Notes under the pieces: model-generated | What the model was told of the DNA's origin: nothing | The model's database searches: none | What the model saw: the letters and a program-made list of their open reading frames with translations, nothing else | Assembly (NCBI GenBank): GCA_025965555.1 | Contig: JAOPWT010000619.1 | Location: forward strand, 1-39,077 | Length of the DNA: 39,077 bases | Direction of reading: 5' to 3' | DNA from: Mycobacterium sp. | Lineage (GTDB): Bacteria; Actinomycetota; Actinomycetes; Mycobacteriales; Mycobacteriaceae | Shown here: positions 7,980 to 17,076 of the stretch, piece by piece | Numbering within the stretch: position 1 is the first letter of the stretch | How the letters are laid out: each line of letters opens with the position of its first letter | Made by a program: the position numbers and the translations under genes

Positions 7980-10900
7980 ATGGGTATCAAGGTGGCGCTG
8001 GAGCATCGCACCAGTTACACGTTCGACCGACTGGTAGAGGTCTTTCCACACGTCGTCCGTCTGCGTCCGGCGCCGCACTCGCGCACCCCGATCGAGGCGT
8101 ATTCGCTCCAGGTCGAACCCGCGGATCACTTCATCAACTGGCAACAGGACGCGTTCGGAAACTTCCTGGCCCGACTGGTGTTTCCCACCCGCACGCGAGA
8201 GCTCACCATCACGGTCGGGCTGATCGCCGACCTGAAGGTCATCAACCCGTTCGACTTCTTCATCGAGGACTTCGCGGAGAAGTGGCCCTTCGAATATCCG
8301 AAGGCGCTGCTGGAGGATCTCAAGCCGTACCTGCGGCCGGTCGACGAGGACGGGGAGGGCTCCGGCCCCGGTGAGCTCACCACGGACTGGGTCAAGAACT
8401 TCTTCGTGCGCCCCGGGACGCGCACCATCGACTTCCTCGTCGCGCTCAACGGCGCGATCAATGCCGACGTGGGTTACAGCGTGCGCATGGAACCCGGTGT
8501 GCAGACGCCGGACCACACTCTGCGGACCGCCATCGGCTCTTGTCGGGACTCGGCCTGGCTGCTGGTGTCGGTGCTGCGCGAGCTGGGTCTGGCCGCCCGC
8601 TTCGTTTCCGGTTACCTCGTCCAACTGACTTCGGACGTGAAGGCAATGGACGGCCCTTCGGGGCCCATCGCGGACTTCACCGATCTGCACGCCTGGACCG
8701 AGGTGTACATCCCAGGGGCGGGCTGGATCGGCCTCGATCCCACGTCGGCCCTGTTCGCAGGTGAGGGGCACATCCCGCTTTCGGCGACGCCGCACCCGGC
8801 ATCCGCCGCGCCGATCACGGGCGCCACCGAGCCGTGCGAGACGACGCTGGACTTCTCCAACGTCGTCACCCGTGTGCACGAGGATCCGCGTGTCACGCTG
8901 CCCTACACGCCGGCAGCGTGGGATTCCATCGTCGAGTTGGGGGCTGCCGTCGACGCCAGGATGGCCGCCGGTGACGTCCGGCTGACGATGGGCGGCGAGC
9001 CCACGTTCGTCTCGATCGACAACCAGGTCGATCCCGAGTGGACGACCGACGCCGATGGACCGCACAAGCGGGAACGCGCGTCCGTGCTGGCCGCCCGGCT
9101 CAAGTCGATCTGGGCGCCGCAGGGCCTGGTGCAGCGCAACCAAGGCAAGTGGTATCCCGGAGAGCCATTGCCGCGGTGGCAGATCGGTCTGCACTGGCGG
9201 ACCGACGGGCTGCCGCTCTGGGCGAACGACGCGCTGCTGGCCGATCCGTGGGCAGAGCAGCCGAGCGCCCCGGTCGCTCCTGATGCGGGTCAGCAGGTCC
9301 TCGGCGCCATCGCCGCCGGGCTCGGGCTGCCCGCCTCGCAGGTGCGACCCGCCTACGAAGACCCGCTCAGTCGGCTGGCTGCGGCCGTCCGCCAACCCGC
9401 AGGCGAACCGGTCGCCGCAGTCGACGATCTCGAGGCGGACGCGCCCGACGCCAGGGCTCAGCTGCTGGTCCGGTTGGACCAGTCGGTCGCCCAACCCGCC
9501 GCCTACGTGCTCCCGTTGCATCGTCGGGAGGACGACAGTGGCTGGGCCAGTGCAGATTGGCAACTGCGCCGGGGTCGGATCGTCTTGTTGGAAGGGGATT
9601 CACCGGCCGGGCTGCGACTGCCGCTGAATGCCATCAGTTGGCGGCCGCCCCGCGCGTCCTCCACCGCCGATCCGCTCGCCCCTCGCGGCAAGCTGATGAG
9701 TGACGTCGAGCCCGAGGACGCCGAGATCGAAGAGGCCGACGGTGCGCCAGTCACGGCAATGGTCGCCGAGGTCCGCGACGGGGTGCTGTACGTCTTCCTG
9801 CCTCCGACGGAGGAACTCGACCACTTCGTCGACATCGTCACGCGCCTCGAGGCGGCCGCGGCCAAGGCCGACTGCCCCGTGGTGGTGGAGGGCTACGGCC
9901 CGCCGCCCGACGAACGACTCACGTCCATGTCGGTGACCCCCGACCCCGGTGTCATCGAGGTCAACGTCGCGCCGACGGTCAGCTTCGCCTCGCAGCGGGA
10001 ACAGCTCGAAACCCTTTACGAACAAGCACGATTGGCGCGCCTGTCGACGGAGTCGTTCGACTTCGACGGCACGCACGGTGGCACCGGCGGTGGCAACCAC
10101 ATCACTCTCGGCGGGATCAGCCCCGCCGAATCGCCGATGCTGCGCAGGCCCGATCTGCTGGTGTCGATGCTGACGTACTGGCAGCGCCACCCGTCCCTGT
10201 CGTACCTGTTCTCCGGACGATTCATCGGCACCACCTCGCAAGCTCCGCGCGTGGACGAGGGACGCACCGAGTCGCTCTACGAGCTGGAGATCGCCTTCGC
10301 CGAGATCGACCGGCTGACAAGAGGTTCCGGCTCTGCGAAGCCATCACATGGTCACTCCGCAAGCTCCGTTCCGTGGGTCACCGACCGCGCGCTTCGCCAC
10401 CTGCTGACCGACATCACCGGCAACACCCACCGCGCCGAGTTCTGCATCGACAAGCTCTACAGCCCGGACAGCGCACGCGGTCGGCTGGGGTTGTTGGAGC
10501 TTCGTGGGTTCGAGATGCCGCCGCACTTCCAGATGGCGATGGTCCAGTCGTTACTTGTGCGCGCACTGGTGGCCTGGTTCTGGGACGAGCCGCTGCGTGC
10601 CCCGCTCATTCGGCACGGAGCCAATCTGCACGGCCGGTATCTGCTGCCGCACTTCATCATCCAAGACATCGCCGACGTCGCCGCCGATCTGCGGGCGCAC
10701 GGCATCGACTTCGACACCAGCTGGCTCGACCCGTTCACCGAGTTCCGCTTTCCGCGTGTCGGCACCGCGGTGTTCGATGGCGTCGAGATCGAACTGCGTG
10801 GCGCCATCGAACCGTGGAACGTCCTCGGTGAGGAGTCGACGGCGGGGGGCACGGCTCGGTACGTCGACTCGTCGGTCGAGCGGCTCCAGGTCCGCCTGAT

Positions 10901-11324
10901 CGGCGCCGACCGGCACCGCTACGTCGTGACCGCCAACGGCTACCCGATCCCGCTGCTGGCCACCAGCAACTCCGACGTCCAGGTCGGCGGTGTCCGGTAC
11001 CGGGCGTGGCAGCCGCCGAGTGCACTGCATCCCACCATCACCGTGGACAGTCCACTCCGGTTCGAGCTCATCGACACCGCCACCGGAACGTCGCGCGGCG
11101 GCTGCACCTATCACGTCAGCCATCCCGGCGGCCGGGCATACGACAATCCGCCGGTCAACGCCGTCGAGGCTGAGTCGCGGCGCGGCAGGCGCTTCGAGGC
11201 AACCGGATTCACTCCCGGGCAGGTCGACATGTCCGACATTCGGGAGAAGCAGGCCCGTCAGTCCACCGACGTGGGCGCGCCGGGCATCGTGGATCTGCGC
11301 CGGGTGCGTACCGTTCTGCGTTGA
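7980..11324 (+). CDS. Transglutaminase-like domain fused to DUF2126 putative amidoligase
   Basis: The protein has 1114 residues. The N-terminal part (about 1-110) is the beta-rich domain typical of bacterial transglutaminase-like proteins (HRTSYTFDRLVEVFPHVVRLRP). The core has a full Cys188-His237-Asp253 triad in GSCRDSAW, DLHAWTEVY and GLDPTS. The remainder (about 330-1110, with LTMGGEPTFVS, GGTGGGNHITLGG and PDLLVSMLTYWQRHPSLSYLFSG) is DUF2126, listed in Pfam as a putative amidoligase. The start is ATG 7980 with GGTGGGA upstream; a GTG at 7953 is less likely. The stop overlaps the next gene (TGATG). It probably cleaves or ligates peptide/amide bonds, but no substrate is established. I recall the M. 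tuberculosis counterpart as Rv2566. Confidence 0.93.
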   Translation: MGIKVALEHRTSYTFDRLVEVFPHVVRLRPAPHSRTPIEAYSLQVEPADHFINWQQDAFGNFLARLVFPTRTRELTITVGLIADLKVINPFDFFIEDFAEKWPFEYPKALLEDLKPYLRPVDEDGEGSGPGELTTDWVKNFFVRPGTRTIDFLVALNGAINADVGYSVRMEPGVQTPDHTLRTAIGSCRDSAWLLVSVLRELGLAARFVSGYLVQLTSDVKAMDGPSGPIADFTDLHAWTEVYIPGAGWIGLDPTSALFAGEGHIPLSATPHPASAAPITGATEPCETTLDFSNVVTRVHEDPRVTLPYTPAAWDSIVELGAAVDARMAAGDVRLTMGGEPTFVSIDNQVDPEWTTDADGPHKRERASVLAARLKSIWAPQGLVQRNQGKWYPGEPLPRWQIGLHWRTDGLPLWANDALLADPWAEQPSAPVAPDAGQQVLGAIAAGLGLPASQVRPAYEDPLSRLAAAVRQPAGEPVAAVDDLEADAPDARAQLLVRLDQSVAQPAAYVLPLHRREDDSGWASADWQLRRGRIVLLEGDSPAGLRLPLNAISWRPPRASSTADPLAPRGKLMSDVEPEDAEIEEADGAPVTAMVAEVRDGVLYVFLPPTEELDHFVDIVTRLEAAAAKADCPVVVEGYGPPPDERLTSMSVTPDPGVIEVNVAPTVSFASQREQLETLYEQARLARLSTESFDFDGTHGGTGGGNHITLGGISPAESPMLRRPDLLVSMLTYWQRHPSLSYLFSGRFIGTTSQAPRVDEGRTESLYELEIAFAEIDRLTRGSGSAKPSHGHSASSVPWVTDRALRHLLTDITGNTHRAEFCIDKLYSPDSARGRLGLLELRGFEMPPHFQMAMVQSLLVRALVAWFWDEPLRAPLIRHGANLHGRYLLPHFIIQDIADVAADLRAHGIDFDTSWLDPFTEFRFPRVGTAVFDGVEIELRGAIEPWNVLGEESTAGGTARYVDSSVERLQVRLIGADRHRYVVTANGYPIPLLATSNSDVQVGGVRYRAWQPPSALHPTITVDSPLRFELIDTATGTSRGGCTYHVSHPGGRAYDNPPVNAVEAESRRGRRFEATGFTPGQVDMSDIREKQARQSTDVGAPGIVDLRRVRTVLR

Positions 11325-14020
11325 TGGTCCTTCGCCCCAGCGGCCCGCCGGAGCCCAGTCCTGCCATTACCGGTGCAGGCTTCTACAACGAAGCCCGCGC
11401 CGACGACTTGTTGGCCCAGTACCGCGCGGCCCGCGCGCAGGAGCCGCTCTTCGACGTCCGCGGCGGGGCCAGCGGTGGCTATGACGAGTTCGTCGACGCG
11501 GCAGGCAACGTGCGGCCGGCGTGGCAGGAGCTGGCCGAATGTGTCAAGGAGCGTGGCCGATTCGGGCTCGACCGGCTCCGCTCGGTAGTGCGAGGACTGG
11601 TCGACAACGACGGCATCACCTTCGTCCAGGTCGATCACTCGGTCGGACGGCCGGCCACTGACGCCGTGACCAACGGGGACGGGACCCAGGTTCCCGGTCC
11701 GTGGCACCTCGACGGGCTGCCGTTGCTGATTTCGTCGGCGGACTGGGACACCCTGGAGTCCGGGCTGGTGCAACGCTCCCGGTTGTTGGACGCGGTCCTG
11801 ACCGACCTCTACGGGGAGCGCCGGTCAATCACCAGTGGGGTGCTGCCGCCGCAGTTGGTCTTCTCCCACCCCGGCTACCTTCGCGCCGCACGCGGCATCG
11901 AGGTGCCGGGCCGCCATCAGCTGTTCATGCACGGTTGTGACATCAGCCGTCACGGGTCGGGTGAGTTCCTGGTCAACGGTGACTGGACGCAGGCACCGTC
12001 GGGCGCCGGCTACGCGCTGGCCGACCGGCGCGTGGTCGCGCATGCGTTCCCCGATCTCTACGAGCGGATCAGCCCGAGACCTGCGTCCCCTTGGGCGCAG
12101 GCGTTGCGGTTGGCGCTCATCGACGCGGCACCGGAATCGGCAGAACAACCCGTCGTCGTGGTGCTCAGTCCCGGTATCCACTCCGAGACTGCATTCGACC
12201 AGGCGTACCTGGCCAGCGTGCTGGGTTTCCCGTTGGTGGAGAGCGCCGACCTCGTGGTGCGCGATGGCAAGCTGTGGATGCGCTCGCTCGGCACGCTCAA
12301 GCGCGTCGACGTGGTACTGCGCCGGGTCGACGCCGCCTACGCCGATCCGCTTGACCTGCGGGCGGATTCGCGACTCGGCGTCGTCGGCCTGGTCGAGGTG
12401 CTGCGCCGCGGAGCCGTCACGGTCGTCAACACCCTGGGCAGTGGGATTCTGGAAAGTCCTGGGCTGCAGCGCTTCTTGCCCCAGCTTGCCGAACTTCTGG
12501 TCGGCGAGGTGCCGCAGCTGAACATGGCACCGATGTATTGGGGCGGTATCGATCTCGAACGATCGCATCTGCTGAGTCACCTGTCCACTCTGCTGATTCG
12601 CCCCGTCACCGGAGGTGAACCGATCGTGGGCCCGGCGCTGTCGAACGGGGAGCGCGACGAACTGGCGGCGCGCATCGGCGCCACCCCGTGGCAGTGGATC
12701 GGGCAGGAATTGCCGCAGTTCTCGTCGGCGCCGACGGATCATTCGCGCAACGGCTTGTCGCCCGGCAGCGCGGGCATGCGCCTGTTCACCGTCGCGCAGC
12801 GCGGCGGATACGCGCCCATGCTCGGCGGTCTCGGTTATCTCTTGGCGCCCGGCAATGCCGCCTACCGGATGAATACCGTTGCGGCCAAAGATATCTGGGT
12901 CCGCACGCCGACGAGGGTGACGGCCGAGCGCACGCCGGTACCGTCGGTGGAACTGCCTGCGATCACGCCGAGCCCGACCCGCGCCGTCAGCTCGCCGCGC
13001 GTGTTGTCCGACCTCTTCTGGCTCGGCCGCTACTCCGAACGCGCGGAGAGCATGGCCAGGCTGCTCAACGTGACGCGGGAGCGCTACCACGAATTCCGGT
13101 ACCGGCAGGACATGCCGGGCAGTGAGTGCGTGCCGGTGCTGCTGGCCGCGCTCGGGCGCATCACCGGCACCGACACGGGGGCTGCTGGCGACGACGCCGA
13201 GGTGATCGCGATCGCGCCGACCACGCTGTGGGCGTTGACGGCCGACCGACATCGCGCCGGGTCGTTGGCGCAGTCGGTGGAGCGGCTCGGGTTGGCCGCC
13301 CGCTCGGTGCGCGACCAGATGTCGAACGACACGTGGATGGTGCTGGCCGCGGTCGACCGCGCCGTGATGCGCCCGTCGGTGACGCCGCCGGATTCACACA
13401 CCGAGGGCGAGAGCTATCTCGCGGCCGCGCACAGCCAGACGCTGGCGGGCATGCTGGCGTTGTCCGGGGTGGCAGCCGAGTCGATGGTGCACGACGTCGG
13501 CTGGACGATGATGGACATCGGCAAACGCATCGAACGGGGCATCTGGCTGACCGCGCTGATGCGTGCGACCCTGAACAAGGTTCGCAGTCCCGGCGCCGAG
13601 CAGACCATCACCGAGTCCACGTTGGTGGCGTGCGAGTCGTCGGTGATCTATCGCAGGCGCACCCTCGGCCGGGTGAGCGTGGCCGCGGTGGCGGACCTGG
13701 TGCTGTTCGACGAGGAGAACCCGCGCTCGTTGGCGTACCAGTTCGAACGGCTGCGCGTGGATCTCAAGGCCCTTCCCTCGTCATCCGGGTCGACCCGTCC
13801 CGAGCGGCTCATCGACGAGGTCGGCGCGCGGCTGCGCAGGCTCGATCCCGCCGACTGTGAGGACATCACCGACGGCACGCGGGCCGAGCTGGACGGTCTG
13901 CTGATGAGCATCCACACCGACCTTCGCGATCTGTCGCGCCTGATCACCGCGACGCACCTGTCGCTGCCCGGCGGAATGCAGCCACTGTGGGGTCCGGACG
14001 AGCGGAGGGACCTCCCGTGA
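11324..14020 (+). CDS. Circularly permuted ATP-grasp ligase fused to alpha-E domain
   Basis: The protein has 898 residues. The first about 540 residues match the circularly permuted ATP-grasp family (FVQVDHSVGRPATDAVTNGD, RLLDAVLTDLYGERR, VVLSPGIHSETAFDQAYLA, NTLGSGILESPGLQ), predicted carboxylate-amine ligases. From about residue 560 (VLSDLFWLGRYSERAESMARLLN) to the end is the mostly helical alpha-E domain (former DUF403), of unknown function. In many bacteria these are separate adjacent genes; here they are one polypeptide. The start ATG 11324 overlaps the stop of the preceding gene. It is probably cytoplasmic and ATP-dependent, and probably makes a peptide product together with its neighbours (inference). 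I recall the M. tuberculosis counterpart as Rv2567. Confidence 0.92.
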   Translation: MVLRPSGPPEPSPAITGAGFYNEARADDLLAQYRAARAQEPLFDVRGGASGGYDEFVDAAGNVRPAWQELAECVKERGRFGLDRLRSVVRGLVDNDGITFVQVDHSVGRPATDAVTNGDGTQVPGPWHLDGLPLLISSADWDTLESGLVQRSRLLDAVLTDLYGERRSITSGVLPPQLVFSHPGYLRAARGIEVPGRHQLFMHGCDISRHGSGEFLVNGDWTQAPSGAGYALADRRVVAHAFPDLYERISPRPASPWAQALRLALIDAAPESAEQPVVVVLSPGIHSETAFDQAYLASVLGFPLVESADLVVRDGKLWMRSLGTLKRVDVVLRRVDAAYADPLDLRADSRLGVVGLVEVLRRGAVTVVNTLGSGILESPGLQRFLPQLAELLVGEVPQLNMAPMYWGGIDLERSHLLSHLSTLLIRPVTGGEPIVGPALSNGERDELAARIGATPWQWIGQELPQFSSAPTDHSRNGLSPGSAGMRLFTVAQRGGYAPMLGGLGYLLAPGNAAYRMNTVAAKDIWVRTPTRVTAERTPVPSVELPAITPSPTRAVSSPRVLSDLFWLGRYSERAESMARLLNVTRERYHEFRYRQDMPGSECVPVLLAALGRITGTDTGAAGDDAEVIAIAPTTLWALTADRHRAGSLAQSVERLGLAARSVRDQMSNDTWMVLAAVDRAVMRPSVTPPDSHTEGESYLAAAHSQTLAGMLALSGVAAESMVHDVGWTMMDIGKRIERGIWLTALMRATLNKVRSPGAEQTITESTLVACESSVIYRRRTLGRVSVAAVADLVLFDEENPRSLAYQFERLRVDLKALPSSSGSTRPERLIDEVGARLRRLDPADCEDITDGTRAELDGLLMSIHTDLRDLSRLITATHLSLPGGMQPLWGPDERRDLP

Positions 14021-14997
14021 CGGACGGTGCCGGCGGTCCCCCCACTCGCGGGGGAGAGCGCAGCGACCGCGGATACGAGGTGGGTCCGACTTCCGTGGCG
14101 GGCGCTAGGTCATACGAGGTCACGCACCGGACGATGTACCACTACTCCGACGACGTGACCAGCTCCTACGGCCGTGGCTTCCTCACCCCGCGGGACTCGA
14201 CGCGCCAGCGGTGCCTGTCCCACGAGCTGGTCATCGATCCCGAGGCGTCCGACAGTTCGACGAGTCGCGACGGCTACGGCAACGTCAGCTCCTACTTCCA
14301 CGTCACCGAACGTCATCGGGCCCTGACGATCACCAGCCACTCGGTTGTCGAGGTCGACCCGCCGCCCGCCGGGCTGTATTCGAGCGGGTCGGCCCTCGCG
14401 CCGTGGGAGATCTCCCGACCCGTCGGCACCGACGGTGCGTTGGCCGTCGAGTTCACACTCGACCTGCAGAAGCCCGAGATCACCGATGCGCTTCGCGACT
14501 ACGCCGCGCCGAGCTTTCAAGCCGAGCGACCGCTGATCGAGGTACTCCGAGACCTGAACACCAGGATCAATCACGACTTCACCTCTCGCTCGGGATCGAC
14601 GACGGTTTCCACCAGGGTTGGCGAGGTTTTGGCGGCAGGCGAGGGGGTATGTCAGGATTTCGCCCGGCTCGCGATCGCTTGCCTGCGCGCCAACGGTCTC
14701 GCCGCCAGCTACGTGTCCGGCTATCTCGCGACGGACCCCCCTCCTGGAAAGGAACGCATGGTCGGGATCGACGCGACCCACGCCTGGGCATCGGTGTGGA
14801 CGCCGCAGAATCAGTGGCTGGAGTTCGACCCGACCAACGACCAGATGGTCGACGAACGTTACGTGGTGGTCGGATTCGGCCGCGACTACGCCGACGTGCC
14901 ACCGCTGCGCGGCATCATCTACACCGACTCGGAGAGCAGCAAGATCGACGTGTCCGTCGACGTGGCGCCCTTCGAGGGAGGAATCCTTCGTGCGTGA
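14017..14997 (+). CDS. Transglutaminase-like family protein (second of operon)
   Basis: The protein has 326 residues and a complete triad: Cys212 in GVCQDFARLAIACLRANG, His255 in DATHAWASVW and Asp271 in WLEFDPTND. The N-terminal beta domain starts near YEVTHRTMYHYSDDV. The GTG start (14017-14019) has a strong GGAGGG upstream and overlaps the previous stop as GTGA. The first about 30 residues are a low-complexity extension carrying GGERSDRG, encoded by a small repeat also seen in aroE, so this extension was probably added to an older N-terminus. The fold occurs in peptidases as well as cross-linkers. In this operon a peptidase or amide-exchange role is likelier than protein cross-linking. Confidence 0.9.
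   Translation: MTDGAGGPPTRGGERSDRGYEVGPTSVAGARSYEVTHRTMYHYSDDVTSSYGRGFLTPRDSTRQRCLSHELVIDPEASDSSTSRDGYGNVSSYFHVTERHRALTITSHSVVEVDPPPAGLYSSGSALAPWEISRPVGTDGALAVEFTLDLQKPEITDALRDYAAPSFQAERPLIEVLRDLNTRINHDFTSRSGSTTVSTRVGEVLAAGEGVCQDFARLAIACLRANGLAASYVSGYLATDPPPGKERMVGIDATHAWASVWTPQNQWLEFDPTNDQMVDERYVVVGFGRDYADVPPLRGIIYTDSESSKIDVSVDVAPFEGGILRA
14051..14073 (+). repeat. GAGCGcAGCGACCG-type small repeat within gene start
   Basis: The stretch containing GAGCGCAGCGACCGCGGA lies in the coding region for the N-terminal extension of the second transglutaminase and encodes GGERSDRG. The same core, GAGCGAAGCGACCGGGGA, occurs in aroE at 30561-30578. This suggests a short dispersed element that can be read through in frame. 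Confidence 0.45.
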
Positions 14998-16051
14998 CTT
15001 CATCTGCCCTAACTGTGGGCAGCACCTGGCGTTCGAGAACTCGGTTTGCCTGAACTGCAAGAGCAAGCTTGGATTTTCGCTCGACGACAGGGCGTTTCTC
15101 GTCATCGCGTCAGGCGCCGAGAGCGAGCACGGCGGCGCCGTCGATGCCAGCGAGTACCAACTGTGTGCGAATCTGCATGCGGCCGAGTGCAATTGGTTGG
15201 TCAGGGTGGCTCCGGTACGGCAGTTGTGCACGTCGTGTGCGCTGACCAGGATCCGGCCCAACGATGCCGACAAGAAGGCAATGGCGTCCTTCGCCATCGC
15301 CGAGAAGGCCAAGCGCCGGCTGATCGTCGAACTGGTGGATCTCAAGCTGCCCATCGTCGGCCGGGACGAGGATCCGAACTACGGCCTGGCCTTCGATCTA
15401 CTTTCGAGCGAGCTCGAGAAGGTGTTCACCGGCCACGAGAACGGGGTCATCACCCTCGACCTCGCCGAGGGCGACGACGTGCATCGCGAGCAGTTGCGCG
15501 TCGCGATGGCCGAGCCGTACCGCACGCTGCTCGGGCACTTCCGCCACGAGATCGGGCATTACTACTACTACCGGCTGGTGGGCACCGCCTCGGAATATCA
15601 GCAGACGGCCCGCGAACTGTTCGGCGACGCGGAGGCCGATTACCAGGCTGCGCTGGACCGCCACTACAGCGAGGGCGCGCCTCCCGGGTGGGAGTCGAGC
15701 TACGTCTCGTCGTATGCCACCATGCATCCCGCCGAGGACTGGGCGGAGACGTTCGCGCACTACCTGCACATCCGGGACACCTTGGACACTGCCGCCGCGT
15801 TCAGCTTCGCGCCTGCCGCGGCGACGTTCGAGCGAAGAAACCTCGGCCCCAGCGGATTCGACTCGATCATCGAGATGTGGCTGCCATTGTCGTGGGCGCT
15901 CAACATGGTCAACCGGTCCATGGGCCACGACGATCTCTACCCGTTCGTGCTGCCTGCGAAGGTGCTGGAGAAGATGCGGTTCATCCACACCGTGATCGAC
16001 GAGGTGACCTCGGATCCGGCCAAGCTGGCGGCTGCCAGCGGCACCGGCTAG
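14990..16051 (+). CDS. Zinc-ribbon protein with HEIGH metallopeptidase-like domain
   Basis: The 353-residue protein has an N-terminal zinc ribbon, CPNC at 6-9 and CLNC at 20-23, with more cysteines at 59, 67, 80 and 83. A metallopeptidase-like centre HEIGH is at 186-190, with a downstream MHPAEDWAETFAHYLH segment that probably supplies the third ligand. It matches the putative zinc-binding metallopeptidase family (COG4307 type, from memory). The start is GTG 14990, 8 nt after a GGAGG, overlapping the previous gene by 8 nt, so it belongs to the same transcript as the ligase and transglutaminases. Its stop shares the palindrome CTAG with the convergent epimerase gene. It probably hydrolyses the peptide or tagged protein handled by the cluster; the substrate is unknown. 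I recall the M. tuberculosis counterpart as Rv2568c. Confidence 0.87.
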   Translation: MRDFICPNCGQHLAFENSVCLNCKSKLGFSLDDRAFLVIASGAESEHGGAVDASEYQLCANLHAAECNWLVRVAPVRQLCTSCALTRIRPNDADKKAMASFAIAEKAKRRLIVELVDLKLPIVGRDEDPNYGLAFDLLSSELEKVFTGHENGVITLDLAEGDDVHREQLRVAMAEPYRTLLGHFRHEIGHYYYYRLVGTASEYQQTARELFGDAEADYQAALDRHYSEGAPPGWESSYVSSYATMHPAEDWAETFAHYLHIRDTLDTAAAFSFAPAAATFERRNLGPSGFDSIIEMWLPLSWALNMVNRSMGHDDLYPFVLPAKVLEKMRFIHTVIDEVTSDPAKLAAASGTG

Positions 16052-17076
16052 CCACGCACCAATCCGCCGTCGAGCAGGCTCTCGGCGGTGGCCACCAACG
16101 TGTCGGCCACCGGACGTGGTTGCCAGCCAAGCACTTCGGTGGCCTTGGTGGCGTGGATCCGCTTGGGCTCGCCGAGCAGGCCTGCCAGTTCGCGCAGCGC
16201 GGGAACCACACGGGCAGCCGCACGGACGGCCCAGTCGGGTGCCGTCAGCCGTGGCACCCGACGGCCAGCGGAACCCAGCCGGCTGCGCAGGATGGCGGCG
16301 ATTTCCGGCAAGGTCACGGGCTGACCGGCCGCGGCCAGGAATCGCTGGCCCACGGCGTGGGGATTCGCCAGCGCCATGACGTGCAGAGCGGCGACGTCGC
16401 GGACGTCGACCATCGCGAACGAGGCCATGGGGAGAACGGGCGGCGTGCCCCGCAACAGTCCCTTGACGATAAGTACCGACGTGGCGAGGTCGGTGCCGAG
16501 CACGGGTCCGAAGATGCCGACGGGATTGATCACCGTCAACTCGATGTCGTTGGCGGCGGCAAAGTCCCATGCGTCGCGCTCGGCGAGTGTCTTGGACTTC
16601 ACGTAGGGGGAGTTGGGTGCGGACGGGTCCGTCCAGTCGGTCTCGTCATAGGCCCCGCCAGACGGTTTGGCGCTGTAACCGATGGCGGCGAACGACGAGG
16701 TCATCACGATTCGTCGCACCCCGACCTCGGCGGCGGCCCGAAGAACCCGAAGCGTGCCCTCGCGCGCCGGACCGATGACGTCGTTCTCGTCCACCGGCTG
16801 TCGTGCGGGAAACGGTGAGGCCACGTGCATCACGGCGTCGCAGCCCTGCGCGGCCGCTACCCAGCCGTCGTCTGCGGTGAGGTCGGCCGTGGCGAATTCC
16901 AGCCCAGCGGTGTCGGCGCCCGCCCGATGCAGCGCAGCACGGACGTCGGCCTCACGCCGCGGCGAGCGGACGGTCGTGCGCACGCGGTAGCCGTCGGCCA
17001 ACAATTGCAGGATGACATGTCCGGCAACGAATCCCGAGCCGCCAGTGACCAGCACCCTGTCGCCGTGTTCAGCCAC
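16048..17076 (-). CDS. NAD-dependent epimerase/dehydratase (dihydroflavonol reductase-like)
   Basis: This 342-residue extended SDR has the nucleotide-binding TGGSGFVAG at 11-19, the hydrophobic strand VMHVASPFP near 82-90, a TSS near 126-128 and the active-site pair Tyr158/Lys162 (YVKSK). The length and sequence fit the dihydroflavonol-4-reductase/3-beta-HSD-like group, which reduces small aldehydes or ketones or epimerises sugars. The GTG start (17074-17076) overlaps the MerR gene by 8 nt, so the two form an operon and the regulator probably controls it. Substrate unknown; an aldehyde or xenobiotic carbonyl is plausible because MerR regulators often respond to these (inference). Confidence 0.88.
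   Translation of the reverse strand: MAEHGDRVLVTGGSGFVAGHVILQLLADGYRVRTTVRSPRREADVRAALHRAGADTAGLEFATADLTADDGWVAAAQGCDAVMHVASPFPARQPVDENDVIGPAREGTLRVLRAAAEVGVRRIVMTSSFAAIGYSAKPSGGAYDETDWTDPSAPNSPYVKSKTLAERDAWDFAAANDIELTVINPVGIFGPVLGTDLATSVLIVKGLLRGTPPVLPMASFAMVDVRDVAALHVMALANPHAVGQRFLAAAGQPVTLPEIAAILRSRLGSAGRRVPRLTAPDWAVRAAARVVPALRELAGLLGEPKRIHATKATEVLGWQPRPVADTLVATAESLLDGGLVRG

Noticed and set aside
11825-13252. 475-codon minus-strand frame in the ATP-grasp gene
   Set aside because: It is the mirror frame of a strong gene; arginine- and histidine-rich without motifs.
15046-16818. 590-codon plus-strand frame
   Set aside because: It runs through the metallopeptidase gene in another frame and then antisense to the epimerase gene; Arg/Gly-rich without domain features.
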